From the NCBI GenBank assembly GCA_030522415.1, contig CM060104.1:11738229-11802228 (forward strand): a stretch of 64,000 nucleotides of DNA, written 5' to 3'. The first letter of the stretch is position 1; each line of letters begins with the position of its first letter. The notes below the pieces were generated by a model. That model had not been told where the DNA came from and ran no database searches. It saw only the letters and a list, made by a program, of their open reading frames with translations. Below, one piece after another: positions 1-12,088 of the stretch. This DNA is from Channallabes apus (lineage: Eukaryota; Chordata; Actinopteri; Siluriformes; Clariidae). Made by a program: the position numbers and the translations under genes.

Positions 1-1155
1 GACGACACTGTCGTGGTGGGCCTGATCACAAACAACGATGAGTCGGCCTACCTGGAGGAGATTGGAAATCTGGAGAACTGGTGCCAGAGGAACAATCTCC
101 TCCTGAACGTCAGTAAGACAAAGGAGCTGATAGTGGACTTTAGTACAAAGCAGGAGAGGAACTACCAGACCCCCGTCATCAACAGGAGTCCAGTGGAGAG
201 AGTGGACAGCTTCAGATACCTCGGTGTTCACATCACGCAGGACCTGTCATGGTCCTGTCACATCAACACCGTGGTGAAAAAAGCCCGGCAGCGTCTGTAC
301 CACCTCAGACGCTTGAGAGACTTCAGACTGCCCTCCAAGGTGCTCAGGAATTTCTACCCCTGCACCATAGAGAGCATTCTGACGGGAAACATCATGACCT
401 GGTTTGGAAACAGCACCATGCAGGACAGACGAGCTCTACAGAGGGTGGTGCGTTCAGCTGAGCGCATCATCCGCACCAAGCTCCCTGACCTGCACTCAAT
501 CTACAACAAGCGGTGCTGGACCAAGGCCAGGAAGATCGTGAAGGACCTCAGCCATCGCAACAATGGACTGTTCTCTCTGTTGCGGTCAGGAAAGCGCTTC
601 CGCTCCCTGAAGGCCAACACAGAGAGACTGAGTAGGAGCTTCTTCCCGCAGGCGATAAGGTCTCTCAACCATACCACATTCACACCACAAACACAGAACT
701 AATACAACCTGTTAACGTCAATGGACACTATGGACACTTTCATGCACATCTACACTTATATCGGAACTCATGTTTATGTTTACATTCTGGACCCTTGCAC
801 AAAGACACTTTAATAAGGCACCTTAAGACACGTTTCTATGCATACTTGCACACCATACAGTACTTCCTCCACCAAATTTCAATAAAATAAAAAAAAGAAA
901 GGAAGAAAAGAATCTATTGTACAGTACATTTCTATTTTTATTTTTATTTTATGTACAGTATACTTTTATTTTTATTTCTATTTTTATTCTAGTTAAGTTA
1001 AAATTTTCCTATCATATTTCTTTATTCATATTTATTTCTTACTATAAGATTTAATTCTCTTTTTAAGGTCACTGGCGGTCGTGTAAGCATTTCACTGCAT
1101 ATCGTACTGTGTATGACTGTGTATGTGACGAATAAAATTTGAATTTGAATTTGAA
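1..1155 (+). mobile_element. L2-like LINE, 3' part, truncated by window start
   Basis: The first two codons of the window are Asp-Asp, followed by TVVVGLI, which is the usual context of the (Y/F)ADD reverse-transcriptase catalytic motif, so the frame enters the window in the middle of the RT domain. The frame stays open to a stop at 700-702 (about 233 residues), and includes NLLLNVSKTKELIVDF and FRYLGVHI, motifs typical of the thumb and C-terminal region of L2/CR1-type LINEs. A 3' UTR of about 450 bases follows and ends in a short TTTGAA-type repeat near 1,130-1,155, as L2 elements do. The visible part has no frameshift, so this is a young copy. The clade assignment (L2-like rather than another CR1-group family) is from memory of motif style. 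Confidence 0.85.
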
Positions 1156-1197
1156 TAATTTCAAATTGGTTTCATGAACATGACAATGAGTTCACTG

Positions 1198-1475
1198 TAA
1201 TATAATGGCCCCCACAGTCACCAGATCTCAACCCAATAGAGCATCTTTGGGATGTGGTGGAACGGGAGCTTCATGCCCTGGATGTGCATCCCACAAATCT
1301 CCATCAACTGCAAGATGCTCTCCTATCAATATGGGCCAACATTTCTAAAGAATGCTTTCAGCACCTTGTTGAATCAATCAATGCCACGTAGAATTAAGGC
1401 AGTTCTGAAGGCAAAAGGGGATCGAAGACCGTATTAGTATGGTGTTCCTAATAATCCTTTAGGTGAGTATATATA
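1198..1475 (+). pseudogene. Tc1/mariner transposase C-terminal fragment
   Basis: Translation across a frameshift gives SPDLNPIEHLWDVVEREL, the catalytic Glu region of a Tc1-like DD34E transposase, then the C-terminus MPRRIKAVLKAKG ending near 1,437. It is followed by GTGTTCCTAATAATCC, which resembles the terminal inverted repeat of a common fish Tc1 family (a related terminus lies at 46,339). The N-terminal two thirds and the other terminus are missing. It abuts the 3' end of the LINE, which suggests the LINE may have inserted into it. Confidence 0.8.
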
Positions 1476-4369
1476 TAGCAAGCCTGGACATGGTGCATTT
1501 GTTGCATTCAGCAAGTTACTACTGTCTTGGGAATAGATAATTGAATTAGCTATTTTTCTCTTCTTCTAACTGCCAGGGCCAGAGACATGCAATTTCTTGT
1601 GAGCATCCTTAAACATGCTGAGTGTTTGCAAAAAAATGTCTGTTGCAGTATGCCTGTTGTCCGTATCACAACATACTGTTTTTGATTAACAGTTGATCCA
1701 TGTTACAAAAGTTGCACTTGCTTTATAAGCATCTAGGAAAACAGGTTCCTATATGATATGGTTTAGCTCAAGCCATTCTAGAAATGAAAACACACAGTGT
1801 GAAAGCTCATGTTCCTCAAAGAAGCCCTCAATAAAGCACAATGACTGGATTTTTTTTCCCTTTATCTCCCCTGAAGAGAGAGGCTGCAAAGTCTACAACA
1901 GCATCCAGCAAAAAATGGCCCAGGAGCTGAACCTTAACCACTTAACAGCTTCACAGGCGCTGAAGCTTAACCACCAAAATTAGCCTCGGTAGTGTCTAAA
2001 TAAAAGTGTGGATCAGCTTCTGGTATCTTGCATGCACCACTGGTAATGTACATCTTAGCTAATATGATAGCCCATGTGCAAGTCAAATAGTGATTCCAGC
2101 ATTTCATAATTGGTGGTCTCACAACAGAAAGGTTGACACATACTGTAGTATGTGTGCCAGCAACAAACACTCAAGATACCCAGATGTCATACTAGTAATA
2201 TTGTATCATGAAAGATTCCTGAAAAGTCAACAATGGACCAAAATTGAATTTTTATTGGAGCCTCTTATTGCCCCTCCTTAAGACCTTAACTGAATTTGGT
2301 GTTTCTAAAACTTTGGCGTCATATTGACAGCAATAAATTTAGCCAAAAGATTGGAAGTGCATGGATTGGAAATTTTATAACTTGAATTCCCTAATGGTAA
2401 ACCTATACGGTTCTTTCTTATGCTTATTGCATGACCCATTGTGTTACTTAGACTAAATAGTGGCAATCCAATCCTCAAAAGATCTGCACACGCTATGTCA
2501 TCATTACCATGGTCTATAAGCAAACTGGACACCTGGCCCATGCTATGAAATGCTGCTCTGTAAGTAATGATTATATGTTATAAGACATTAGTTTATGACA
2601 TTTACTTGTTGATGCATTATTATAAAATATTATAAAATTATGTTGGAATATGCTTTAAGGGAGTAGAAATGCAATGAATCATGTTTTTTCCATTTACATA
2701 TTCATTTACACCTTTAGAACAAGCCTCTACCTTATAAATTTTAATTGCTTAATATATGGGTATAGTTGGTACAAGGCACCATGATGTAACTTGAACTAAT
2801 GTAGAACGACAGTGCTTCTTTGTTTTAATAAGGTTTCAGCTTGATAGCATTCTTAGCACCTACAATAGGATGATATACTGTACCAAATATACCAAACATT
2901 TCTAGAAGTTTCTCTGTACAAGAATATATGCCAAATGCTGTAAATGGCATGTGGTTAAATTACCTTATGTAAGTCTAAAAGCTTATGAATAAGTAAAATC
3001 CTGTGATGCCTGTGTTACTGTGTCATTCAATGGTGTCTTCCCGGGGCTTCATTATTCTCAACTGAGCACACAGAGCCGATGTTATTGTCTGGTTGCCTCT
3101 GCAGTAAGCATCCATAGTCATCATGGATGACTAAGTACATATTCAAAAACTATTTTAATTTCACTAATTTAAATAACCTCTGGCATTCACTCTTAAAGAC
3201 AATCATTTGTACATACAAAGCATTTTAATATCATGCAGTATATTATCTCCTCAAAGCACTTTTTGTATGTGTCACAGAAACATTAATAATTGAGCGTTTA
3301 TGATTCTATCAGTAGTGTGGCAGCGAATTTGCTTTGTTGTTATGAACCCATTTGGTGTAACTTCACTCAGATTTACATGAAAAATAAGACTCAGCATCAC
3401 TGCATTTGTTTATGGAAATAAAATAAATGGAGCACAATAGCATTATAATTCACAGCCAAGTTATTTGAATATGCAATGCACCCAACATCTGTATTACTGC
3501 ATTTAAAATATGATTGTCCTCACTTGCCATAACCTGCCTTTTATACTTTAAAAAATACTTTTAGATTTTCAGGCACTAGTTAAAGAGCAACACTTAACAG
3601 CTGAAAACTGTCAAAGAACTTTGGCCCAGGTGTGAGGTGTAGTGTGTGATTTCTGTTACCTGAGTGACTCACATTTTTTGCATCTGGGATGGGTTGATTC
3701 TTTGCATCCATAACCCTACAAAGGAATAATTTTCAAAAGGTACATGTGCACATAAGCATGGATCAGGCAAAAGTTTCAGAATTAAGGTTTGAATTTACAT
3801 GAATTATTTTTTGTCTTTGTCAGCCAATGTAGTGAGTAATGGTTTAGGTATCCTTTGAGAATCTGAGCTTACTGAGTTAAATCAAATGACTTTGTTTATA
3901 TGATCATATCATAGTGCTGCTTAATTACATTTACTGTAACATGATATTTTTATGATATACACAAATACACAGCTTATGGTGTTTTAAGGCATGTACATGG
4001 AAAGAGTGATAATACCCAACCCAAAGCAACCTACAGTAATGGAGATTATTGGATGAGCTTGTGGAAGACCCATTATAAACCTTTAATAAGCAAGTAATCT
4101 CAATACATGTGAATGAATGCATTTACTTGTTTTTACATTTCAATTGGCTATTTCATTGTTCCATGCTAATGCATGTTATTCCAGATCATGGCCTGCTGTT
4201 TCATTAACATTCTCAATATTTTAGTAATTAAAATAGTTAATGTGAATGGACTGATTCTTCTAACACAGCTGTCCACATTCTGTCCCTCCCCTCCTGTTTG
4301 GAAATGCAATTAAAATTAGGATGCAAAAAGTTTCCACTCATTAGGCTACCTCTCCTGTGATGTCAGCAG
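1476..4369. other. Intergenic region, nothing recognised
   Basis: About 2.9 kb of AT-rich sequence. No ORF here has a recognisable domain, and I see no exon with good splice signals and no clear repeat family. It lies 5' of the Ly6-like gene and may hold its upstream regulatory sequence, but no specific site stands out. Confidence 0.5.
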
Positions 4370-4506
4370 AAAGGTAGCAACAGAAGTGGAGAGAGGGAGG
4401 GAGAGAGGAGGGCAACAAAGAAGAGAACAGGAAAGCCCAGTCACTTGACTTCAACCACAGCTGCCACCTCCAGGCAAAACATCACTATCCTTCATTCTCA
4501 ACAAAA
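4370..4506 (+). promoter_or_regulatory. Putative non-coding first exon of the Ly6-like gene
   Basis: A purine-rich stretch (GAGAGAGGGAGGGAGAG near 4,391-4,407) leads to a Pro/Thr-type sequence without an ATG and ends at a strong donor, AAAA/GTAAGT, with GT at 4,507-4,508. The next good acceptor is at 6,015, in front of the exon carrying the start codon of the Ly6-like gene, so this is most simply its 5' UTR exon. The transcription start was not located; the left edge is approximate. Confidence 0.5.
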
Positions 4507-5820
4507 GTAAGTGCAATTTTACCATACAAATTGTCTTTATAAGCGTTACATCTTTGTGCAGTGTTGCATGTCTTCAGATTCCCAGGGATTCCCATGAAAG
4601 AAGGCCAAAGTGCCAAATGTACTATGTTGCTATGGTTGCAGACAGGTGTTATGCAGGCACTATAACAACCTTTTACATTTCACATGTGCAATAGACTAAA
4701 AGAAACTCAGAACCAAATAATCTTTAATATAATAATAATAACTTTTCTCTGAATGCTGTGTAATTGGGTAGATATATGATAAGAAGAAAACATTTCTTTT
4801 GAGATGTAAACAGCAATTCTCTTTACATCTCATATGCTAATCAATAATAAATATTTGTCATATATTGTAGTTAAATAATGCAATTCATGATGTATTTACA
4901 CAGTCTAACTACCTCCAGTTCTCTTGCATATTTACATGTTAGGCAAATTTAATTGCCTACTACTAACTCAATAGAGATTAAATATGAAAGTTTTGCATTT
5001 TTCCTACGTAGTCACTGTGGTAGTCCAGGATAACTTCCATTACATGATGTTCTTCATTTCTCTACTATATATCACCACAATTAAGTAATAAATTAATGAA
5101 TTACATTCATCCTGTTTTCTTCTCATCCCTATAAATTGTTAAATAAGTGTAAAGACAATGAAATGAAGTGAAATGAAATAAAATGAAAGTGTTCAATTTT
5201 AGAGGACCTGTTAACATAAAACGTGGTTTCCACAGCCTTTTTCCTAAGAGAGGTTATGCTGTTTACTCTGGGGATGAGTAACAAGCTGTGCTCTGCTTTT
5301 ATACCCATGGGATTTTCTAAGAAAAACAAGTTGTTAATTGTGTGTGAGCAACAGGTCCCCTTGAAAGTGAGCGTTTTTGTAACTTAGGACATGTGATGTC
5401 TTACACTACCTTTTCGTATATGAACCTACGAGTGACTTGTTATCTGTCAAGTATTATTTGTCAGTATCTATTTAAATAATTATAAATGATAAACTGTTAT
5501 TAATAATAAAAAGCATTCTTATTAATAATTAAAAAATGTATCATTTTAGATTAAGGAGTGAAATCAAGTAGCACTATACTTCATGTTTCTAAATTATTAA
5601 AAATAATAGTAATAATAGAATACTAGAATAATAATCAATATATTTTATAATAGCACACAGCTAGGAAAAAGATTAACCAACATGAAAGAAGAAGAAATTT
5701 TTACAAGAATTGTGCGAGTGATTAGAATTGCTTAACAATTTTTTTATTCACTTGTGCAACTGGATAACTTTAATTAACTGATTGTTGGGCATTTTTAACA
5801 CAACAATATAAATTGTTAGG

Positions 5821-5915
5821 AAATTCAATTCAATTCAATTGTATTTGTATAGCGCTTTTAACAATTGTCATTGTAGCAAAGGAGCTTTACACAATCAAAA
5901 TAATTATTTAAGTTT
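5821..5915 (-). mobile_element. LINE 3'-end fragment in intron 1 of the Ly6-like gene
   Basis: The AATTC repeat followed by TTGTATAGCGCTTTTAACAA and AGGAGCTTTACA is the reverse complement of a 3' terminus often seen in fish LINEs of the L2/Rex type. Only about 100 bases are present; no ORF. Confidence 0.5.
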
Positions 5916-6015
5916 GTAAGTAAATAATGTAAATAAGTTTGTAAGGAAATAAATGTGTAAATTAATTGTAGCAACATGACAATGTACAAACTAACATGTC
6001 ATTGTATGTTTACAG

Positions 6016-7864
6016 GTGAAAAAAGATCACAACAAAAAAGAAATGAAGGGCTCTGTACTAATACCTTGCACTAATGGTAAACATAAAAAGCCAGCATTCT
6101 ATATAATTAGTTCTCATCCGAAATTTCAAATTTCAAATGTCAAACTCTCATAAAATAATAAATAATAATCTGTGCTAATATATTAAATAGTAGTCAATGC
6201 AGATTGACACTCTCTTTTTTTTCTTCCCGGCAGCTTTTTTTCTTCTTTTTGTTTTATTGCAAGCAAGTTTTATTTTGTGTGAAAGTGCAATGGCAAATTC
6301 CACAAATTCCACAGATAATCCAATGACTATTACTCCCAATATGACTGTAATGTATACTTTAAATACTACAATGGCTCCCCCAGCTTACAATACCACTACA
6401 GGTAAGTAGTTACTATAATAAAATGTTAAAATTATCTGATTATTAAGACGTTTAAATATAAGTGCTTGCAAATATATCCAATAAACAAAAGGCAGTGACA
6501 GATGGTCTTGTTATCTGACATAGCATTGAGAAAAATAATTGACTTCAGCTAATAATTTGGTATATTATTTGTAGGCGCAAATGGAACAAACTCAACAATG
6601 GTGAGTACTAAAAGAAGCAAGTTAGCTTTAGACTTTAACAGACTGAAGTGTTTACTGAGACTTATTCAGTTCCTGTCTGGTTTTCAATAGGTATCCTGTC
6701 GTGTCCTCTCTTGTAATTACTCAGCATGCTACAGTACATTCATGAGCACAAATGTCACCACTTGCTCTGCTGCTGAAAATCTCTGTGAGGTATAAGTTCT
6801 TACCACATGTACTATATAAATTTGTTAAAGATTTCTTAAATAGTGCAGGTTTAATATATATTTATGCCAATTCCATACTACACCATACTATGGATAATGT
6901 GTGGTTTTCAAAGCAAATGTGTTGCAATGCTAATGAATGAGCTAACTGTTATTCTTTTTGTATTAGCTGAGAAGAGCTGGAGATATGACATATTCCGTGA
7001 TGTGCACGAGCACCTGTCTTAGTGCCTGTACAAACACCTCTCAGAACAACTGCTCCATTAATTGTTGCTCCGACAATTGTGTCAACTCCACTCTAAACAG
7101 CTTACTCAACTCTTCCCTGCTAAGTACTCCTTCTCTAGCTTTTTCTTTTTTGTAATCTTAATATGATTTACCTGAAGTGCACAGATATATAGATATTTTT
7201 GTTATGTAGTGACTACTACAATGACCCCGACCACCACCACCACTATGGCTAAGAGTTCTACTGTTGCATCCACCACTATGGCAACCAATGTAAGAATAAA
7301 CTGCTCTACGGAAGACAAATCATCTCATTAGATTTATTTTATATGCTGATTTATTTTTTGTAATTTCACCATCAACAGGGCAAGAAGTGTACTAAGTTTA
7401 CCTGTAATGGAGACAACTGCTATCAGGGCAATGCTAATGTTGGGATGTGTGCTCCTGGTCAGAACTACTGTATGGTAATGAAAAATAATATATCAATAAA
7501 TAAATACATTACCATATTTATCTATGTAATTAATTATATTAAAATATAATCACAGACAAAAATGTCAATGCGGTGTATTTACCTTGCATGTTGTGATATG
7601 TTTTCCTCGTAGCTGAAGAAGACATCAGTTGTAACTGTAATGACCTGGACAGCAAGCTGTGTTGAGGACTGCAGTAAAGAGACAGTGTGCACATCCTACA
7701 ATACCAACTGCATCCTAGAGTGTTGTAATGCTACCACCACAACTTCCTGCCTAAAGCTGAATGGCCAAACTAACATTCTTGGCTCTGGCGTTATGGCTCC
7801 ATGCTCTTACATGCCACTTCTGGTGTCTTCATTTTTCATCTGGTTAATGATAATGGGCAGATAG
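6016..7864 (+). CDS. Secreted, probably GPI-anchored protein with two 12-Cys Ly6/uPAR-like domains
   Basis: Coding exons: 6043-6076 (exon starts 6016), 6234-6401, 6575-6600, 6691-6789, 6967-7123, 7210-7289, 7379-7474, 7613-7864. All junctions are GT-AG, all phases agree, and the sum is 912 nt (303 residues). The start codon was chosen because MKGSVLIPCTN joins in phase to AFFLLFVLLQ, giving a good signal peptide. Then come a Asn/Ser/Thr-rich stretch with many N-glycosylation sequons (about residues 30-76), a first Cys-rich domain (about 77-155), a Thr-rich linker (about 162-188), a second Cys-rich domain (about 189-275) and a hydrophobic C-terminal tail (LLVSSFFIWLMIM) ending in GR-stop, as in GPI-attachment signals. 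Each domain has 12 Cys and ends with a CC-x(3 or 7)-C pattern resembling Ly6/uPAR (LU) domains. I do not recognise an orthologue; function unknown, likely cell surface. The Ly6 assignment is inference. Confidence 0.78.
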
Positions 7865-8049
7865 GCAGATTAGACTATAAGTGTGCAATGAGCCTGAGCA
7901 CTAGTTGTTTGATCACTAACGAGTGTGTGGTGTGTGTGAGAGAGACAGAGAGTAATTGTTTGCTATTTATTAAGATGTATGTAAACGAAAGTATATACAC
8001 GATATGTTATATAACGAGAGAAATTATATATATATATATTACACATAAA

Positions 8050-8604
8050 CACTACCGTTCAAAAGTTTTAGATCACTTGCAAATTTCTTTGTTTTTGTTT
8101 AGTGATTTATTTTCTACATTCTACAACAATACTGGGGATTTCAAAACTATAAGATAACACATATGGAATTAGGTAATTACGTAACAACAACAAAAACAAC
8201 AGTTACTTGTTATTTTAAGACACAGAGGTCAGCCTTTCTGTAATAGTTCTTGCAAGAACAGTATTGTCAAGTGCATTTGCAAAATCCGTCAAGCACTATA
8301 ATGAAACTGGCTCTCATGAAGGCCATCCCAGGAGGGCGAGACCAAAACCTACCTCTGCGCCCAGACAAGAAGTTCATTTAGAGTTATCAGCCTGAAGAAT
8401 TACCAATTAACAGCACCTCAGATTAGAGGCGTTATGAAGTCTTTACAGAGCCTAAGTAGCAGACACATCTCAATATCAACTGTTCAAAGGAGATTAATGC
8501 ATTTTTTGGATGCCTTCAGCATTCCTTTACAATGTAGAAAGAAAGAAAAATCAGGAACGATCATGGAGTTAGAAAGTGATCTAAAACTTTTGAATGGTAG
8601 TGTA
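8050..8604. mobile_element. Non-autonomous Tc1-like element with inverted termini
   Basis: The left end CACTACCGTTCAAAAGTTTT (8,050-8,069) is matched by the reverse complement of the right end (8,575-8,604, ending AATGGTAGTGTA), about 28 bp with one or two differences. The interior keeps decayed transposase N-terminal sequence on the + strand (for instance PRRARPKP and a SRHISISTVQRRL-like helix-turn-helix piece near 8,450-8,490), with stops. The catalytic part is absent, so this is an internally deleted copy. Related decayed sequence is at 23,385-23,865 in the opposite orientation. Confidence 0.75.
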
Positions 8605-8699
8605 GATATATATGATCAAAGAATATTTATAATTTAATTATGTACATATCATACCTTAAGGTACAAAAAGCATAGCGAGAAATTGTGTTAGAGCTGACA

Positions 8700-8703
<4 letters not shown>

Positions 8704-8771
<68 letters not shown>

Positions 8772-8775
8772 ATAA
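8704..8775. repeat. (TA)n microsatellite
   Basis: Near-perfect alternating TA for about 70 bases with one interruption near 8,757-8,760. Confidence 0.95.
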
Positions 8776-8931
8776 TATTATCTGTCTTAGTTTAGCATGT
8801 TTTCTTTTACATTTGCATATAACAACATGGCTTGCAAACTGTCCAATCAATTAAGGCATTTTGACCCATGTATATTATTCTGTAATGTTTGGGTAATGTG
8901 GATCACTATTTCTTCCTTCTTCTGCCAAATC

Positions 8932-8933
<2 letters not shown>

Positions 8934-8972
<39 letters not shown>
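8934..8972. repeat. (AAT)n microsatellite
   Basis: About twelve AAT units in a row just after 8,934. Confidence 0.95.
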
Positions 8973-8973
<1 letters not shown>

Positions 8974-9689
8974 ATTTTTAAGACAAGTCCATTGAGGTTG
9001 TTTTACAGAACCCTGATGCCATTTAGATGAGAAGAACTGACATCCAAACAAAAAGTAAGATAATTTGCACTTTATAATTATACTAGAAAAATGTGTGGCA
9101 GAAGACTTTTAGCTAAACTAAAAAAAAAGGTTGAACAAACATCTATTGCACTATAATATTGTATAATCATGTCTACATGTTATGGTTCTTATTGTAATCA
9201 TTAATAAAAGCTTGATTTTTGCTTTATAAGAATTATTGAATAGTCAGAATCAAACTAGTCTAAAAAAACACACCAGAATTACTCAAGAAAACGTTTTATG
9301 ATACATAACTTAGATTTAGAGTCTAATTTTAACAAGGCACAAAAAATAAAGCAGAAATAAAAATTTATACTGTCCTATACAGGGCGTTCCTAGGCTCCAG
9401 ATTTGTGCAACCCTGAGCAGAATAAAGCTATTGTTGTACATGAATGACTAATTAAAAATTAATTATTTAATACTTTCCTAATATATGACCTCTGACTCTT
9501 ACTGACCACCCAATCAACCAATAGTGCACTTCTGAAAACATTTAATTTGCATTTTAAACAGAAGGTTTGATGTCTGAAAAAACTCATGCTGTCATGGCCT
9601 CAGTCATATTATGCTTGCCAGCTTCTGATAGGTAATATACACTCCTGATCAAATATTGCATACAGCAGGTCACTTTAATTTTCACCAGA

Positions 9690-10748
9690 GGTGTCAAGTA
9701 ACGAAGTACAAATACTTCGTTACCTTACTTAAGTAGAAATTTTGGGTATCTATACTTTACTGGAGTAATTATTTTTCAGCCGACTTTTTACTTCTACTCC
9801 TTACGTTTTCACGCAATTATCTGTACTTTCTACTCCTTACTTTTTAAAAATAGCCTTGTTACTCCTACACACTCCAGCAAGGACGTTTGAATAAAATAGC
9901 ATTTTCGGTTGATAACGTTGTGATAAGTAGACAAAGATGTCCGTGATGGAGACTCAAGATTCGAGCGAAATGTCACAACCAAGCACCAGCGAGGAAGGTA
10001 ACAGCACCAGGAAGGTAACAGGAATGATATATACTGTACATGTGTCACAGATTCCTGCAGCTAAGCTTGGAAATGATTTACATTCCAATTCGTTGCAAGT
10101 TATCGCAAACGCTTGATTGCAGTTATTGCTGCTAAGGGTGGCCCAACCAGTTATTAGGTTCAGGGGGCAATTACTTTTTCACACAGGGCCATGTAGATTT
10201 GGAGTTTTTTTTCTCCCTTAATAACGTAAACCTTCATTTAAAAACTGCATTTTGTGTTCAATTATGTTATCTTTGACTAATAGTTAACGGTTTTTGATGA
10301 TCAGAAACATTTAAGTGTGACAAACATGCAAAAGAATAAGAAATCAGGAAGGGGGCAAATAGTTTTTCACACCACTGTATATGGTCCATTAATGTATTTG
10401 CATTGTACTAAAATGCATTCTTTTTCAATACTTTTTACAGTATCCCAAATCACTACGGCCGTTAAAAAATACAACAAAAAACAACTAATTTTTCTTTTTT
10501 CTATGAGGTGTTAGTGTACAGTAGTATATACTGTACGCCTGTGGCACAGCCTAAGCTTTTATCCTTAATGCTTTGTTTCCTCCTCACATTACTTTTACTT
10601 TTATACTTCAAGTAGTTTTGAAACCAGTACTTTTACACTTTTACTTGAGTAAAAAGCTTAAGTTGATACTTCAACTTCTAAAGAAGTCTTTTTAAACCCT
10701 ATTATCTATACTTCTACTCAAGTAATGAATGTGAATTCTTTTGACACC
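9690..10748. mobile_element. Non-autonomous DNA transposon, family unresolved, with GGTGTCAA ends
   Basis: The left end GGTGTCAAGTAACGAAGTAC and the right end, read on the opposite strand as GGTGTCAAAAGAATTCACAT, share the terminal octamer and then TACTT/AGTA-rich subterminal sequence of the kind seen at both ends (left 9,690-9,850, right 10,590-10,748). There is no transposase frame. A separate Tc1-like terminus (10,138-10,383) sits inside. The superfamily could not be fixed because I see no clean target duplication. Confidence 0.55.
10138..10383. mobile_element. Tc1-like terminal fragment nested in the GGTGTCAA element
   Basis: The segment from GGGGGCAATTACTTTTTCAC to GGGGGCAAATAGTTTTTCAC-ACCACTGTA looks like the 3' untranslated part and terminus of a fish Tc1-like element. 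No transposase codons remain. Confidence 0.5.
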
Positions 10749-10750
10749 AC

Positions 10751-11037
10751 TGATTTTCACTCATCTTATATACCGCTTATCCTGTGTTCAGTGTCGTGGG
10801 GGCCTAGAAACTCTTCTAGGAGACTTAGGGCCAATCTATCACAGGGCACCCACACACTACAGGCAATTTGGGAACAACAATGCCTACTCTGGATGTCTTT
10901 GGACTGTCTGAGGAGACCAGAGCAGCTGGAGGAAACAGACCAACCACCAGCAAAACTCGCACACAGACCAGAGGCGAGAATCAAACCTTTGACCCTGGAG
11001 GTGCAATTCTACAGTGCTAACCACTTTGCAACTGTGC
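10751..11037 (-). mobile_element. tRNA-derived SINE, minus-strand copy
   Basis: On the minus strand it reads as the same family as the full copy at 20,193-20,575: a tRNA-like head with GTTAGCACTGTAG-type A-box sequence and a degenerate B box, then the body with CTCCTAGAAGAG and TACCGC-type 3' end. About 20-25% diverged from the 20-kb copy by eye. Confidence 0.75.
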
Positions 11038-11094
11038 AAAGTGAAAAGTGAAAAATTGTATCATATAAGCATACAATTCAAAGTCAGTGATCAC

Positions 11095-12088
11095 CAGTGT
11101 TGGGTGTAACGCGTTAGAGTACTTGGATTACTTTTTTGATGTAACGAGTAATCTAACGCGTTAGGTTACTTAGTTATTTTTTCAAAAATGTAATCAGTTA
11201 TTCAGAGAATTTATGTAATCCGTGAGCCAGACAGCAGTCATTCCCTATCTCACCTATGCGGTTTAACTATGCGAGGACTGACAGACCTAATCAAAGCGCC
11301 AAAACTCATGATGAATCATGATTAACCGCAGGTGAGATTGGAGTAGGCTATTAGTAGTTAACAGATTGTGGGCCAAACTTCGCGAAGTGATGATGGTAGA
11401 ATAATTATTAAGGTCTTGACTAAAACAACATGCATGAGGAATCACAAAGGATTCCTCTGCAATGGAAAAGTACTCTTACTAGTTAGTTTTATGTACGCAC
11501 TAATGTACCTTATTACTTTTTGAAGACAGTAATTGTGTAATGTCATTAGTTACTTTAAAAAGTAACGTCCCCCAACACTGGTGTAGAGGTCTGCGCGGGA
11601 CTGTTTTTTAGTCCCGCTCCTGCGAGGTTTTATTCCGCACCCACTCGCTCCCGCTATATATTCACTCTGCCCATTTAGACCGCTCCCGCTAAATTTTTAT
11701 CTGTTTCCAGAATCTCACATTTAAACCGAAATAGAGGGATAACAAAACAAAAAAAAACTGTAGGTTGTACAACAATTTATTTTATTTTTATTCTTCTTGT
11801 CAAAATGCTGTTAATACGGAAAATGTGTTGCAGGGGGGGAAAAAATCAGAAACAATGTAGAAACAATGTACAAATTTGTAGCATATTTATTATTTTTATT
11901 CAAAATATAAATGTGACATTTTTTGTCAACACGGTAGCTTAGGAACTGTATATTATATTAGACCGCCCGCTCCCGTCCAAATTACACCGGAGTTACCGAC
12001 AGCTACCGCGTTTTGTTTGTCAATTTATTCCCGCGTAGCAAAAAAATCTTGTCGGGTCCCGCGGGTCTAAATGCAGACCTCTACACTG
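11095..12088. mobile_element. hAT-type non-autonomous element with 8-bp target duplication
   Basis: Ends are CAGTGTTGGG and its complement CCCAACACTG. It is flanked by GTGATCAC on both sides (11,087-11,094 and 12,089-12,096), an 8-bp duplication as produced by hAT transposases. A second hAT element (11,584-12,083) lies near its right end, so its own length is about 490 bp. No transposase frame. Confidence 0.82.
11584..12083. mobile_element. Second hAT-type element inserted in the first
   Basis: Begins TAGAGGTCTGCGCGGG and ends with CAGACCTCTA, its inverted partner. It is flanked by CACTGGTG at 11,576-11,583 and 12,084-12,091 (8 bp). The duplicated octamer spans the terminal bases of the outer element and three bases of the outer element's own target duplication. 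GC-rich termini (CCCGC motifs) resemble those of the hAT element entering at 61,460. Confidence 0.85.

Noticed and set aside
6197..6233. Start codon of the Ly6-like gene at 6,197
   Set aside because: It would need a weak acceptor; the polypyrimidine-rich CCCGGCAG acceptor at 6,233 and the in-phase upstream exon at 6,043-6,076 explain the frame better.
7801..8157. 118-codon ORF overlapping the last exon of the Ly6-like gene
   Set aside because: Another frame of the exon and the adjacent 3' region; it runs into the Tc1 MITE.
8434..8637. 67-codon ORF as a separate gene
   Set aside because: It is the remnant of a Tc1-like transposase N-terminus and runs through the inverted terminus of the element.
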